DNA from: JOPF133 sp035505095
GTDB lineage: Bacteria > Acidobacteriota > Terriglobia > Bryobacterales > Bryobacteraceae
Reading direction: 5' to 3'
DNA length: 36,604 bases
Assembly: GCA_035505095.1 (NCBI GenBank)
Contig: DATJRE010000358.1
Location: 1-36,604, forward strand
A program made the position numbers and the translations under genes. How positions within the stretch are numbered: the first letter of the stretch is position 1; each line of letters starts with the position of its first letter. Below are positions 25,835-34,900 of this stretch, one piece after another. Under the pieces are notes generated by a model. It made no database searches. It was not told the origin of the DNA and worked only from the letters and a program-made list of their open reading frames with translations.

Positions 25835-26158
25835 GTCCTGAAGACCCGCCGGGCGGACAGATTCGGCTGGGTGGCCGACAGTCCGCGCCGCAGGCTGCCG
25901 CGCGGGCGGAAGTTGCCGCCACATAACCTTAATTAAAGCGATCCTTGCGGGAAGAGACTTGCGGGCGGAGGCTCCGTGGATCCCGGTCCCGTTCTGAAAT
26001 GCGGCGAATTACCGCCGGTCGCGGGGGGAGCTTAGCCAGGGGTTACGCTTATGCGGCGCAGGCCGGCCGTTCGTACGGGGGTGTGGCTCTACCGGTGGAG
26101 GCCGCGTTCCTGGGTGACGGCGCACATGCCGCTTTAGCCCTGCGTGATACAGTGAAGA
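25835..26158. other. Gap between FecR-domain and secreted-protein genes
   Basis: There are 324 bases with no gene that I can support. Frames here are shadows without motifs. A GATACA sequence just before 26145 could be the -10 box of the next gene, about 15 bases before its start. Confidence 0.4.
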
Positions 26159-26761
26159 ATGGTGTTTCGCTACTCCTTGCGAAGTCTACTTCTTCTGGCG
26201 TGCGTGGCAGGGGCCGGTGCGCAATCCAAGTCCACTTCCTCGTCCGAACCGGCCGCGCTGTTGCCCCAGCCGGCGGGCCTTGAAGCCGATTGGGATATTG
26301 CTCCGGTGCTACAGCAGATCGGCGCCTATGCCGCGCGGCTTACTCCAGAACTGGATAAGCTGGATGCACAGGTGTGGGCCTCCAAGGGAGCTTCGGAAAC
26401 CTACCTGCGGCAGTTGCAGTCCAGCAAGGACCAGGCTCGGGCGTTGGGCGATCAATCCAAGGCGTTGATGCGCAATCCCGAGAAGTTGTCGGCGACCCTG
26501 GAAGTGCTATTCCGGATTCAGGGCCTCGACACCATGCTGACTTCGCTGGTGGAAGGCGCCCGCCGCTACCAGAGTCCTGGGGAGGCCCAAGCGCTGGAAA
26601 CTCTGGCGGTGGAGGATGGCGCGGCCCGCGACCGCCTGCAGGCTTACATCGTCAATCTGGCGGTGGAGCGCGAGCACGACCTGGATGTGATGGACCGTGA
26701 AGCCCAGCGCTGCCGGGGGCTGCTCAGCCAGACGCCCGCCAAGCCGGTGAGGAAACCATAG
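26159..26761 (+). CDS. Secreted helical protein, unrecognised
   Basis: The 200-residue protein has a signal peptide (YSLRSLLLLACVAGAGAQS). The mature region is rich in Leu, Ala, Gln and Glu, and is probably mostly helical (LQQIGAYAARLTPELDKLDA, then LRQLQSSKDQARALGDQSKA and GDAARDRLQAYIVNL-like runs). No enzyme motif or known family is seen. The start is the ATG at 26159. It ends 5 bases before the Cys-rich protein gene, so the two are probably one operon. It may be a periplasmic helper or scaffold, but no function is claimed. Confidence 0.6.
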   Translation: MVFRYSLRSLLLLACVAGAGAQSKSTSSSEPAALLPQPAGLEADWDIAPVLQQIGAYAARLTPELDKLDAQVWASKGASETYLRQLQSSKDQARALGDQSKALMRNPEKLSATLEVLFRIQGLDTMLTSLVEGARRYQSPGEAQALETLAVEDGAARDRLQAYIVNLAVEREHDLDVMDREAQRCRGLLSQTPAKPVRKP

Positions 26762-26766
26762 GCGCC

Positions 26767-27162
26767 ATGCCCTTTGTGTGCAGCATTTGCGGTGAGGAAT
26801 CCACACGGATCTGCGTGCTCTGCACGAAGGATGCGTGCGTCAACCACCTGTGCGAGAAGTGCGGCCGGTGCAGCGATTGCTGCGAATGCGAGGTGGCCCT
26901 GTTCGAGGAGACCAGGGGCCCTTCGTGGGGATCGGCGCGTGCGGCCGTGCGGGCGGCGGCGGAATCCAAGGCGCCGGAAGCCCCGGTCGAACCCCAGGCC
27001 CCGCCGAAGCCACCGGAGCCGGAACCGGTCAGTGCTCCGCCGGTGACCGCCCCGCCGGTGACTCAGGAGGCCGCTCCGGTGGAGAGCGCTGCGGAGGCCG
27101 CGGCGCCAGACCCCAATCCGTCCCAGGACGAGGAACCGCAACCGGGACCGGCCGAGGCGTAA
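26767..27162 (+). CDS. Cys-rich zinc-binding protein with Pro/Glu/Ala tail
   Basis: In the first 41 residues of this 131-residue protein there are twelve cysteines: C5, C8, C16, C19, C24, C29, C32, C35, C38, C39 and C41, plus C at the edge of the C-x-H pair around H27. The spacing (CSIC, CVLC, C-x-x-H-x-C, CGRC, CCEC) resembles zinc-finger or B-box-like folds that bind two or more zinc ions. The remaining 90 residues are low complexity, rich in Pro, Ala and Glu (APEAPVEPQAPPKPPEPEP), and probably unfolded. No signal peptide is present, so it is cytosolic, unlike its upstream neighbour. It starts 5 bases after that gene. It is convergent with the TIGR03435 gene with only two bases between. No family is recognised. 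Confidence 0.6.
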   Translation: MPFVCSICGEESTRICVLCTKDACVNHLCEKCGRCSDCCECEVALFEETRGPSWGSARAAVRAAAESKAPEAPVEPQAPPKPPEPEPVSAPPVTAPPVTQEAAPVESAAEAAAPDPNPSQDEEPQPGPAEA

Positions 27163-27164
27163 GC

Positions 27165-27914
27165 CTAGTTCGGCGAAGGCCTGTCGGCGCGATCGATCAC
27201 CAGCACCTCGACTGGCGCTTTGGCCGGTTTCAGGGCCAGCCCGAGTTGCTCGCGGAGCGCGGTGAAGATCCAGTCGGGGTCTACGCCCTCGGGCGCCGGG
27301 TACCGGATCGCGGGAAGCGTAAAATCGAACGTGCCGTGGATGCCGGTGCGGTCCAGAACCGGCCGGGCGACCACGGCCAGCTCCGACAGCCACTCCGCGA
27401 AGGCCGCCACCGGCATTCCTTGCAGCACAAATTGGCCGTTGACCACCCGCAGGTCCGTGGTTTCGCCGGCCTTGGCGGCCTGGAACTTCGGCCCGCCGTG
27501 GTCCGGCCGCAGCTCAAAAACGGACAGGAGTTTGGCCTCGCGGTGGAGCGCCAGGCGGAAGCGGCTGGCGAGGAGTTGCCGCAGCATCAGGCGGAGGCGC
27601 TCCGGGCTGGCGGGATTCTGGTTCCGGGCAGCGACGTCCCAGCGGTCACCGGACGCCCACGCGGGGCCGGATGTCTGGTAGAACTTAACCTCGTAGGCCC
27701 ACTGGATGGCCGCGGTCAGGCTGGCGTTTTCGAGGGTCAGGCTTTTGGGCGTCCAGGAGATGTGCTCGCGGCCGCTGCCCTCCCCGCCGCGCCGGGCCAT
27801 CTGGCTGGGAGTGATGGAGGCGACGTCGAAGGCGGGAAGGGGTTCTGGGGCGGTCTGGGCCAGCAGTGGGCAACCGCTGGCGAGCACCCAAACGATTCCT
27901 GGCAAGCAGCGCAT
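27165..27914 (-). CDS. TIGR03435-family secreted protein
   Basis: The 249-residue protein has a signal peptide (LPGIVWVLASGCPLLAQ) followed by PAFDVASITPS, the hallmark opening of the soil-associated TIGR03435 family. Later conserved parts are LTAAIQWAYEVK, then GDRWDVAARN and LLASRFRLALHRE, then PVLDRTGIHGTFDFTL and the C-terminal VEVLVIDRADRPSPN. The family is large in Acidobacteria and its function is not known; a role with TonB or sigma-factor systems has been suggested by context elsewhere. Here it is a single gene, convergent with the zinc-protein gene. The tandem repeat array lies directly upstream of its start, so the repeats may include or flank its promoter. Confidence 0.85.
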   Translation of the reverse strand: MRCLPGIVWVLASGCPLLAQTAPEPLPAFDVASITPSQMARRGGEGSGREHISWTPKSLTLENASLTAAIQWAYEVKFYQTSGPAWASGDRWDVAARNQNPASPERLRLMLRQLLASRFRLALHREAKLLSVFELRPDHGGPKFQAAKAGETTDLRVVNGQFVLQGMPVAAFAEWLSELAVVARPVLDRTGIHGTFDFTLPAIRYPAPEGVDPDWIFTALREQLGLALKPAKAPVEVLVIDRADRPSPN

Positions 27915-27936
27915 GTGGGGGATCTCCTTCCAGCTT

Positions 27937-28345
27937 TGGACACCGCGGCGTCGGAAATGGGCCGCGCGGGCGGTGCCGGCGGCCTCGCGCGGGGCGGATA
28001 AATCCGGCTAAGGGTAACAGGCTTCGGGATTGAGCCGGTAGGCAGCGGGTGATCGGGGCTTTGGACACCGCGGCGTCGGAAATGGTCCTCGCGGGCGGTT
28101 CCGGCGGCCTCGCGCGGGGCGGATGAATCCGGCTAAGGGTAACAGGCTTCGGGTTTGGGCCGGTGGGCAGCGGGTGGTCGGGGGCTTTTGGACACCGCGG
28201 CGTCGGGAAAGGTCCTCGCGGGCGGTGCCGGCGGCCTCGCGCGGGGCGGATAAATCCGGCTAAGGGTAACGGGGCTTCGGGTTTGAGCCGGTGGGCAGCG
28301 GGTGATCGGGGGCTTTGGCCACCACGGCGGCGTCGGACAAGGTGT
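27937..28345. repeat. Tandem array of 125-127 bp repeats
   Basis: Three near-identical copies start at 27937, 28062 and 28189, with lengths of 125, 127 and 127 bases. A fourth copy starts at 28316 and is recognisable for about 30 bases. Each unit starts TGGACACCGCGGCGTCGG and contains TAAATCCGGCTAAGGGTAAC (TGAATCC in copy 2). Differences are a few substitutions and small indels. It lies between the TIGR03435 start and the GT2 gene. No frame through it is convincingly coding. The array has no spacers and so is not a CRISPR. The function is unknown. Confidence 0.85.
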
Positions 28346-28415
28346 GCCGTCGGCGATACCGGCAATGTGGCGGCGATGGCGCCCGTCCCCGCCCGAATGG
28401 ATGCGTGCAGACAGA

Positions 28416-28434
28416 CCGGCCCCATAGGGGCCGG
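28416..28434 (-). terminator. GC-rich hairpin downstream of the GT2 gene
   Basis: CCGGCCCC (28416-28423), loop ATA, then GGGGCCGG (28427-28434) form a perfect 8-base stem 60 bases past the stop of the minus-strand glycosyltransferase. No T-run follows on either side, so termination is plausible but unproven. Confidence 0.4.
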
Positions 28435-28495
28435 CCGCGGGAGCCGCCCCACCTGACTTTATAGCCAGTTTGTGGGGATCTTGCGAAAGTCGAAC

Positions 28496-29575
28496 TCAGG
28501 TCGTACGGCTGAGCACCGGGACCGCCCGCAGGACACTGCGGGATTCCGCCGTGGCGGCGATGCCATCCAATGGCTGGGCGGCGGCTTCAAAGCTGAACCA
28601 TTGGTTGAGAACTTCGTCGGAAACGCGGCGGCGGCTCATGATTTGCCGGCGGCCGCGGAGGGCGCGCGGGAGACACTGCGCCAGGCGCCAGAAGGCCGCC
28701 AGCGAAGTCGGCTCCCAGATCAGCGATCCCAGCACCACCACGAAGTCCCGTGCGGTCATGGCCAGCCAATGCCGGCGGTACACCCCGAACGTGGCATTCT
28801 TGATGCGCATCAGGAAGCGGTTCTTGACCGAATGCATGTTGATGACGGCGGGGGCGGAACGGCGGTTGGCCGGAGTCACGGTGCGCACATGATGGGCCAC
28901 CGCATGGGGCGTATAGATGCAGCGCCATCCCAGCAGCAGGGCCCGCCAGGCTACATCGGCATCCTCGCGGTAAACGAAGAAATCGGGATCGAAGAAGTTC
29001 CCGTCCACGGCAATGTCTTCGATCATGCGGCGGCGGAAAAGGGCGGCGGCGGCGCTGGCGCCGAAGACGTATTCCACCTCTTGAAAATACGGGCCATCGG
29101 GGACATGCCAGCCGCGATCGAAATGCCGCATGGCAGGCGTAAAGAAGATGCCGGTGGAATCGATCAGCGGTTGGGGCAGCGGTTCAAAACCGGGACCGAT
29201 GGAGAGCAACCTCCCGCAGACGGCTCCGGCGCGCGAATCGGCGGCGGCGGCCTTCAGCAGGTTGGCGATGAAGCCCGGTTCCACGAGCACGTCCGGATTC
29301 AAGGTCAGCACCCACTTGGACTGGCTGGCGCGAATAGCCGTATTCTGGCCTTCCGCGAAGCCCGTGTTGGAAGCGTTCTGGATGAGCCGGATGCGCCCGC
29401 GGAACTCCTTGAGAATGCTGCGGGTGTCGTCGGTCGAGGCGTTGTCCACCACAGTCACGTCGAGGGCCACCCCCTGCTGAGCCAGCACGGCCTGGAGGCA
29501 GCGGCGGATGTAGCGGGCGCTGTTATAGGTGACGATGGCGACACAAACTTTTCCGTCGGGCACAGTATTTTTCAA
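28496..29575 (-). CDS. Family-2 glycosyltransferase (rhamnosyltransferase-like)
   Basis: The 359-residue protein has the GT-A fold motifs of WbbL-type GT2 enzymes. VAIVTYNSARYI leads the nucleotide-sugar domain, VVDNASTDDT is at about 42-51, SNTGFAEGQN follows, and LTLNPDVLVEPGF supplies the acidic metal site. FGASAAAALFRR and FFVYREDADVAWRA complete the acceptor site. It transfers a sugar (often rhamnose or galactose) to a cell-surface glycan. No signal peptide is present; a hydrophobic stretch near residues 275-290 (MTARDFVVVLGSLIW) could contact the membrane. It is a single-gene unit, divergent from the ECF sigma operon across a 136-base gap with a 12-base inverted repeat. A terminator-like hairpin lies downstream. 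Confidence 0.88.
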   Translation of the reverse strand: MKNTVPDGKVCVAIVTYNSARYIRRCLQAVLAQQGVALDVTVVDNASTDDTRSILKEFRGRIRLIQNASNTGFAEGQNTAIRASQSKWVLTLNPDVLVEPGFIANLLKAAAADSRAGAVCGRLLSIGPGFEPLPQPLIDSTGIFFTPAMRHFDRGWHVPDGPYFQEVEYVFGASAAAALFRRRMIEDIAVDGNFFDPDFFVYREDADVAWRALLLGWRCIYTPHAVAHHVRTVTPANRRSAPAVINMHSVKNRFLMRIKNATFGVYRRHWLAMTARDFVVVLGSLIWEPTSLAAFWRLAQCLPRALRGRRQIMSRRRVSDEVLNQWFSFEAAAQPLDGIAATAESRSVLRAVPVLSRTT

Positions 29576-29608
29576 GTCTGCTAAAGCAAAGACCCGCGAC
29601 CCACCCGC

Positions 29609-29676
29609 GCCAACTACACCAATTTTGCGGTTCTTAAAAAAATGTTCGATATTTCTCCCAAGGAGGTGTAGTTGGC
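29609..29676. promoter_or_regulatory. 12-bp inverted repeat between the GT2 and ECF genes
   Basis: GCCAACTACACC (29609-29620) and GGTGTAGTTGGC (29665-29676) are a perfect 12-base inverted repeat with a 44-base AT-rich centre. The right arm follows AGGA so that the sequence AGGAGGTG, a strong ribosome-binding motif, overlaps it. It may be an operator for divergent promoters, or a hairpin that covers this motif in plus-strand RNA. No good start codon is paired with that motif. Confidence 0.6.
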
Positions 29677-29711
29677 CGGAGGGTCTCGGGGGTCCTTATT
29701 AATGGCTTGTA

Positions 29712-30266
29712 ATGTCCGCGTCCTCGGCCAGCCAAGCGATGTTGCAAATTCTCCGGCAGGAAGGGACGGTGGACAATCTACAGGATCGGGTGGCACAGTT
29801 GTACGAAGAATCGCGCAACGATGTCTATCGTTACCTGCTGACCCTGGGTCTCTATCCGCCCCGCGCGCAGGAGGCCGTGCAGGAAGTGTTTCTGCGCCTC
29901 TACACCACCCTGAAAAAGGGCGAAAGCATTGAAAATTATAAGGGTTGGATCTTCCGGGTAGCCCACAACCACGGGCTCAAGGTGCGCGCCCGGCAATCCT
30001 CGGAGGAACCGTTTGATCCCGGCCTGGAGGCCTGCCTGCGAACGGCCTCTCCGAACCCCGAACGGGCCCTGCTGGACCGCGAGCGCCTGCTGCGCTTCCA
30101 CAACGCCGTGGAAGAGCTGTCGGATCAGCAGAAGCGCTGCTTGTTCCTGCGCCTGGAGGGGCTGCACTACCCGGAAATCGGAGCCGCGCTGGGAATCAGC
30201 GCTTCGGCCGTGGGAGAGTTTTTGCGGCGCGCCATGATGCGCCTGAAGAAGGTGCGGAATGAGTAA
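29712..30266 (+). CDS. ECF-type RNA polymerase sigma factor
   Basis: The 184-residue protein has sigma region 2 (AQLYEESRNDVYRYLLTLGL, then QEAVQEVFLRLYTTLKKGE and GWIFRVAHNHGL). It also has sigma region 4 with the helix-turn-helix LSDQQKRCLFLRLEGLHYPE followed by IGAALGISASAVGEFLRRAM. There is no region 1 or 3, as expected for extracytoplasmic-function sigma factors. The start is uncertain. ATG 29712 has no clear ribosome binding site, while GTG 29769 (19 codons in) is preceded by GGAAGG at the right distance and gives a product closer to the family N-terminus. The stop overlaps the anti-sigma start by 8 bases. It probably controls the receptor genes downstream and perhaps its own promoter region at 29576-29711. 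Confidence 0.88.
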   Translation: MSASSASQAMLQILRQEGTVDNLQDRVAQLYEESRNDVYRYLLTLGLYPPRAQEAVQEVFLRLYTTLKKGESIENYKGWIFRVAHNHGLKVRARQSSEEPFDPGLEACLRTASPNPERALLDRERLLRFHNAVEELSDQQKRCLFLRLEGLHYPEIGAALGISASAVGEFLRRAMMRLKKVRNE

Positions 30267-31935
30267 CTTCCCGTCACATCCCGAGGCAGCCGCGCTGCTG
30301 CGCCTGGTGGATGGCGAATTGCCGCCGGGGGAAGCCCGCGCGCTGGAGCAGCACCTGGAAGCCTGCCCGGAGTGCCGGGCGGAAGTGGCCGACCTGCGCA
30401 ATACCCTGGCGGAATGCCTCGCCTACCGCGAGCAGGTGCTGGAGGCCATGCTGCCGCCGCCACCGGAGCCGTGGGCGGATCTGGCGCCGGAGTTCGCGCG
30501 CATTGATCGGGCGCTGACCCCGACGCTGGCGCAAGTTCCGCCAGCCTCGCGATGGCATATACGGCCGGCGCTGCGCTGGGTGTTGGCGGCCGCGGCGATG
30601 CTGCTGGTTGCATTCCTGTACGAGTTTCGGGAAACGCCTTCGGTGGAGGCGGCCTCGCTGCTGCACCGAGCCGAGATCGCAGCCGCCAAACGGCCGGCCA
30701 CCGCGCCGCGGCGGGTGCTCATCCGGACGAAGACCGGCCAATTCACCCACATCGTCGGGAGCCGCCTGAGCCAGACTTCCTTGCCGCAGGAGCCGCCGCC
30801 GCCCGCCTTGCAGGCCCTGTTTGAAGCGGCCCACTGGGATTGGAACAACCCGCTGAGCGCCCAGGCTTTCGCCGATTGCCGCGATTCGCTCCAGGATAAG
30901 AAGGATTCCGTAACCGCGACTGCCGACGCCTACCAAATCCGAACCACCACGCCTGAGGGCGAACTCGCGGCCGCCAGTCTCACCCTCCGGACTTCCGACC
31001 TGGCGCCGCTGGAGGCCCGGCTGGAGTTTCGCAATCAGGATTGGGTGGAATTGACCGAAGCCGCGGAAGCGCCCGAGGACGGGGGAACGGCCGCCGCGCC
31101 GCCGCCCGCTCCGGAACCTCCCGCGCGACGCGCCGAACCCAGCCTGCCGCCGGCCAGCGTGCCCTCCGCAGAGACAGTCCCGGTTTCGGGCGTGCTGCAG
31201 GTGCTGACGGCGCTGCACAAGATCAGCGCTGACCTGGGTGAACAGGTGGAGGTTAAAACGGTGGGTAGCCGGCTGGTGGTGAACGGCGTGGGCATTCCGC
31301 CACCCCGCCAGCAGGAGATCCAGGCGGCTCTGGAAAAATTTCCAAACGTGACGGTACAGTTTGCGGAGCCCGCCGCGCCGCCGACGCTGGCCGCTCCGCC
31401 GCCGGACGCCGCCGTGCCGCCGCCGCCCGTGGAAAGTCCCTCCGCCGGGATTGCCGCGCGGGTCGAGAAGCAGTTGGGCGGGCGGCCGCAGTTTGAGCGG
31501 TTCAGCTCCCAAATGCTGGATTGGAGCGATGCGGCTATGGCGCGCACCTACGCGCTGCGGCGGCTGGCGGAGCGCTTCCCGGCTTCCTCGGAGGCAGCTT
31601 TCAGCCCCGCGGATCGGCATGCCCTGCGGCAGATTGCGCGCGAAAACGCCGCCGTGCTGGCGGATCTGGCTGGCCGGATGAGCCGCACTTTGAAACCGGT
31701 CCTGACCGGTTTGGGCGGCCAAACTGCCACCCCATCTCCGCTTGTGGTGGATGCTTGGCAACCGGCGGCCGAAGACCTGGTGCTCACCGCCCAGCGGGTG
31801 GAACGGCGGCTCTCCGTGATGCTGGGGGCCGCGCCTGCCGATGGGGCGGCTTTCCCCGCGTCGGCCTTACTCGCTGATTTGGATCGCCTTCAGTCCGATA
31901 TTGTCATTTGTCAGCGGTTGCTGGGTCAGGAGTGA
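30259..31935 (+). CDS. Membrane anti-sigma factor with zinc finger and long extracytoplasmic domain
   Basis: The 558-residue protein starts with a zinc-binding anti-sigma motif, H32-LEA-C36-PE-C39. Residues 104-121 form a membrane helix (ALRWVLAAAAMLLVAFLY). The rest is outside the cytosol: residues 130-270 are unrecognised, then comes a Pro/Ala linker (AAPPPAPEPPARRAEPSLPP). Near 315-372 a small alpha/beta unit (LHKISADLGEQVEVKT, then LVVNGVGIPPPRQQEIQAAL) is reminiscent of a BON-like or ring-building fold, a tentative likeness. Such proteins hold their sigma factor inactive until a signal arrives, often by proteolysis. Its length is well above that of simple anti-sigma factors. It overlaps the sigma gene and precedes the receptor gene by 19 bases. 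Confidence 0.8.
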   Translation: MSNFPSHPEAAALLRLVDGELPPGEARALEQHLEACPECRAEVADLRNTLAECLAYREQVLEAMLPPPPEPWADLAPEFARIDRALTPTLAQVPPASRWHIRPALRWVLAAAAMLLVAFLYEFRETPSVEAASLLHRAEIAAAKRPATAPRRVLIRTKTGQFTHIVGSRLSQTSLPQEPPPPALQALFEAAHWDWNNPLSAQAFADCRDSLQDKKDSVTATADAYQIRTTTPEGELAAASLTLRTSDLAPLEARLEFRNQDWVELTEAAEAPEDGGTAAAPPPAPEPPARRAEPSLPPASVPSAETVPVSGVLQVLTALHKISADLGEQVEVKTVGSRLVVNGVGIPPPRQQEIQAALEKFPNVTVQFAEPAAPPTLAAPPPDAAVPPPPVESPSAGIAARVEKQLGGRPQFERFSSQMLDWSDAAMARTYALRRLAERFPASSEAAFSPADRHALRQIARENAAVLADLAGRMSRTLKPVLTGLGGQTATPSPLVVDAWQPAAEDLVLTAQRVERRLSVMLGAAPADGAAFPASALLADLDRLQSDIVICQRLLGQE

Positions 31936-31954
31936 GGGTGTAGGGTAGTAGGTA

Positions 31955-34900
31955 ATGTTCTACCGCCGGTCGCTCGCGCTACTGGTGTGGCTGGCAGCAG
32001 GCGTAACGGGCGCCCACGCGGCCCAAAGAGGCGCGTTGTTCGGCCGGATCCTGGATCCTTCCGAGGGTGCCGTTTCGGAAGCAGCCGTCACCATCACCAG
32101 CGAAGACACCGGTTTCCGGCGCGTGACCAGCTCCGACCCGGCCGGCAACTTCGCCGTGGCCTCCCTCGACCCCGGCATTTACAAAATCACGGTGCGCAAA
32201 GAAGGCTTTCGCACGGCCATGAAATTCGGCGTGCGGCTGGGCGCGGACGCCCTGGTGCGGGCGGATTTCGTGCTGACCGTGGGCAGCATTGAAGAGACCA
32301 TCACGGTGGAAGACACCGAGCCGTTGGCGGGCCAAATGGACCCCTCCACCGGCGGAAGCGTGGAGCGCGACGAAATCGAGCACCTGCCGCTGAACGGCGG
32401 GGGGATTCTGGGCCTGCTGGAGTTGACCGGCGGCACCAACGTCACACCCGCTACGCGCGGCGAAGCGGGGCAGTTCACCACCACGGGCCAACGCCCCAAC
32501 ACCAACTATTTCACGGTGGATGGGGTGAGCGCCAACATCGGAGTGACGGCAGGCGGACTGCCGGCGCAGCCTACCGGCGGGGTGCTGCCGGCGGTGAGCG
32601 CTTTCGGCAGCCTGGATTCGCTGATTGCGCTGGACGCGGTGGAGCAGTTCCGGGTGCGCACCTCGACTTCGGTGGCGGAGTTCGGCCGGATGCCGGGGGC
32701 GGCGGTTTCGCTCACCACGCGATCGGGCAGCAACCAATTCCACGGCACCACTTCGTACCGCATCCGCAACGAACTGGCGAATGCCAACGACTGGTTCGGC
32801 AATGCCGCCGGATACGGGCCGCTGCCCCTGCGCCTGCAGGATGTTTCGCAGACCCTGGGTGGTCCGCTGCGGCGCAACCGCACCTTCTTCTTCCTTTCTT
32901 ACGAACACATGGCGCTGCTGCAACCTTTTGTATGGAGCCAGCCGGTGCCTTCCCCGGCGGGGCGGCAGTTGGTGGGCGATTGGGTGCAGCCGGTGCTCGA
33001 CCTGTTTCCGGTACCCAGCAACCCGGCCACCGCGGCGAGTGTCGGGGAGTGGACCGGCCGCACGGACCGCCCGGCGCGCCTGGATGCCGGCGGCGTGCGC
33101 ATCGACCAGGCGATCGGCTCGCGGGTGGTGCTGTTCGGACGGTACAACGACGCTCCCTCCAGCAATGAGTTTGGCACCCTGGCCGTGGATCAACTGAGCC
33201 TGCGCGCGCGGAGCTTAACCGTGGGGCTGAATGCCCGGCTGGACAGCCGGTTGACGATGGATTTCCGGGCCAACGAATCGGAATCGCGGGCGGACTCGTT
33301 CTGGACCGGGAACACGGCGCAGCCGGGCTGCGAACTGGACATACTGGCGGAGGACTTTTTGAACGCCACGGCGCCGTGCAGCGACCTGGTGCGCTTTTCG
33401 ATCGGCGGCATCGGGCAACTGATTTCGGGACCGGAAGGCGCGCGCTGGCAGCGGCAGTTCCAGTTGGTGCATTCCACCGGGCTGCAGATTGGCCGGCACG
33501 CCCTGGAAGTGGGCGCCGACTACCGCAACATCGTGCTGGTGCGGCGCGACCCCACGGGGACCCTGGGATTGATAGCCGACAGCCTGGCTTCTCTGATCAA
33601 TACCAACAGCCTGTGGGTCTCGAAAGCCAGCGCCCAAAACGGTACCGCGGGTGTGCAGGAGCTATCCCTGTGGATCCAGGACACGTGGCAGGCCACCCCG
33701 CGGCTGACCGTGTCGGGCGGGTTGCGCTGGGAATTCAGCCCAGCCACTCAATCGTCGGCCGGACCAACCGGGGTAGGGACCCTGTTTTTCAATCCCGCGA
33801 GCGGCACGTTTTATCCCGCCACGCAACCGCAGCCGCTCTGGCCCACAGCCTACGACGATTTCGCGCCGCGCCTGGGTGTGGCCCTGCGATTGACGCGCGA
33901 CGGCCGGACCGTGCTGCGTACGGGCGGGGGCATATATTACGACTCCAGCCTGAGCATTGCGGCGGACATTCTGAACGGAGGTCCGCTGAGTATCTCCAGC
34001 TACAACAGCAACCGGTCGGCGCCCTTTTCCTCGCAACTGAGCTACGGGCTGATGCCGAATTTGAAGGTTCCGCAAGTGAAGCAGTGGAACCTTTCGGTGG
34101 AACGGGCGCTGAGCGGGCACGACGTGCTGTCGGCGGGATATGTGGGGGCCATGGGCACGGGGCTGATCCGCCGCGAAGTAGGCGGGCCGGGCAACACGCC
34201 CACGTCGCTGGTGGCGGTGACCAACGACGACGGCCGCTCGATTTATCACGCGCTGGAGGTGCAATACCGGCGACAGGTGGCTCGCGGGTTGCAAGCCATC
34301 GCGGCCTATGACTGGGCGCACTCGATGGATAACGATTCGAGCGACTCGTTCCTGGTGTGGGTCGGGTCGCCGGCCAGCAATTGGGGATCGTCGGATTTCG
34401 ATTTGCGCCAATCGCTGACCGCGTCGGCCACCTACGAACTTCCGACCGAGGGCCACCGGTGGCTGCGCGGCTGGGCGCTGGACGCCGTGTTCCGCGCGCG
34501 CAGCGGCTTCCCCATCACCGTGCTGCAAAATGAGGAGTACATGGGCATCCCGCTGATCAACGCGTTTCGACCCAACCTTGCGCTGGGGCAGCCGCTGTGG
34601 ATTGCCGACGGGGCCGCACCGGGCGGGCGGCTCCTGAACCCGGCGGCGTTTCTAGCCACACCCACGGGAGTGCAGGGCATTCTGGGGCGCAATGCGCTGA
34701 CGGGCTTCGGAATGTGGCAGCTGGACTTGGCCCTGCGCCGCGAGTTCAAGCTGAGCGACCGGATGCACTTGCAGTTCCGGCTGGAAGCCTTCAACGCGCT
34801 GAGCCATCCCAATTTCGCCGACCCGGTGGCCTACCTGGACAGCCCCGTATTCGGCCAATCGACTTCCATGCTGAACATGATGCTGGGCACCGGCAGCCCC

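Noticed and set aside
27937..28345. CRISPR array
   Set aside because: The units are 125-127 bases long and directly adjacent, with no distinct spacers and no cas genes in the window.
27685..28452. 255-residue minus-strand frame through the tandem repeats
   Set aside because: It reads the repeat unit as a Pro/Arg-rich repeat, contains no domain, and overlaps the TIGR03435 gene in another frame.
29672..29932. Plus-strand frame beginning just after AGGAGGTG
   Set aside because: It overlaps the ECF sigma gene in another frame, has shadow-like composition, and has no homologous look despite the strong ribosome-binding motif.
30274..31761. 495-residue minus-strand frame opposite the anti-sigma gene
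   Set aside because: It is antisense to a well-supported gene and has Arg/Gly-rich shadow composition.
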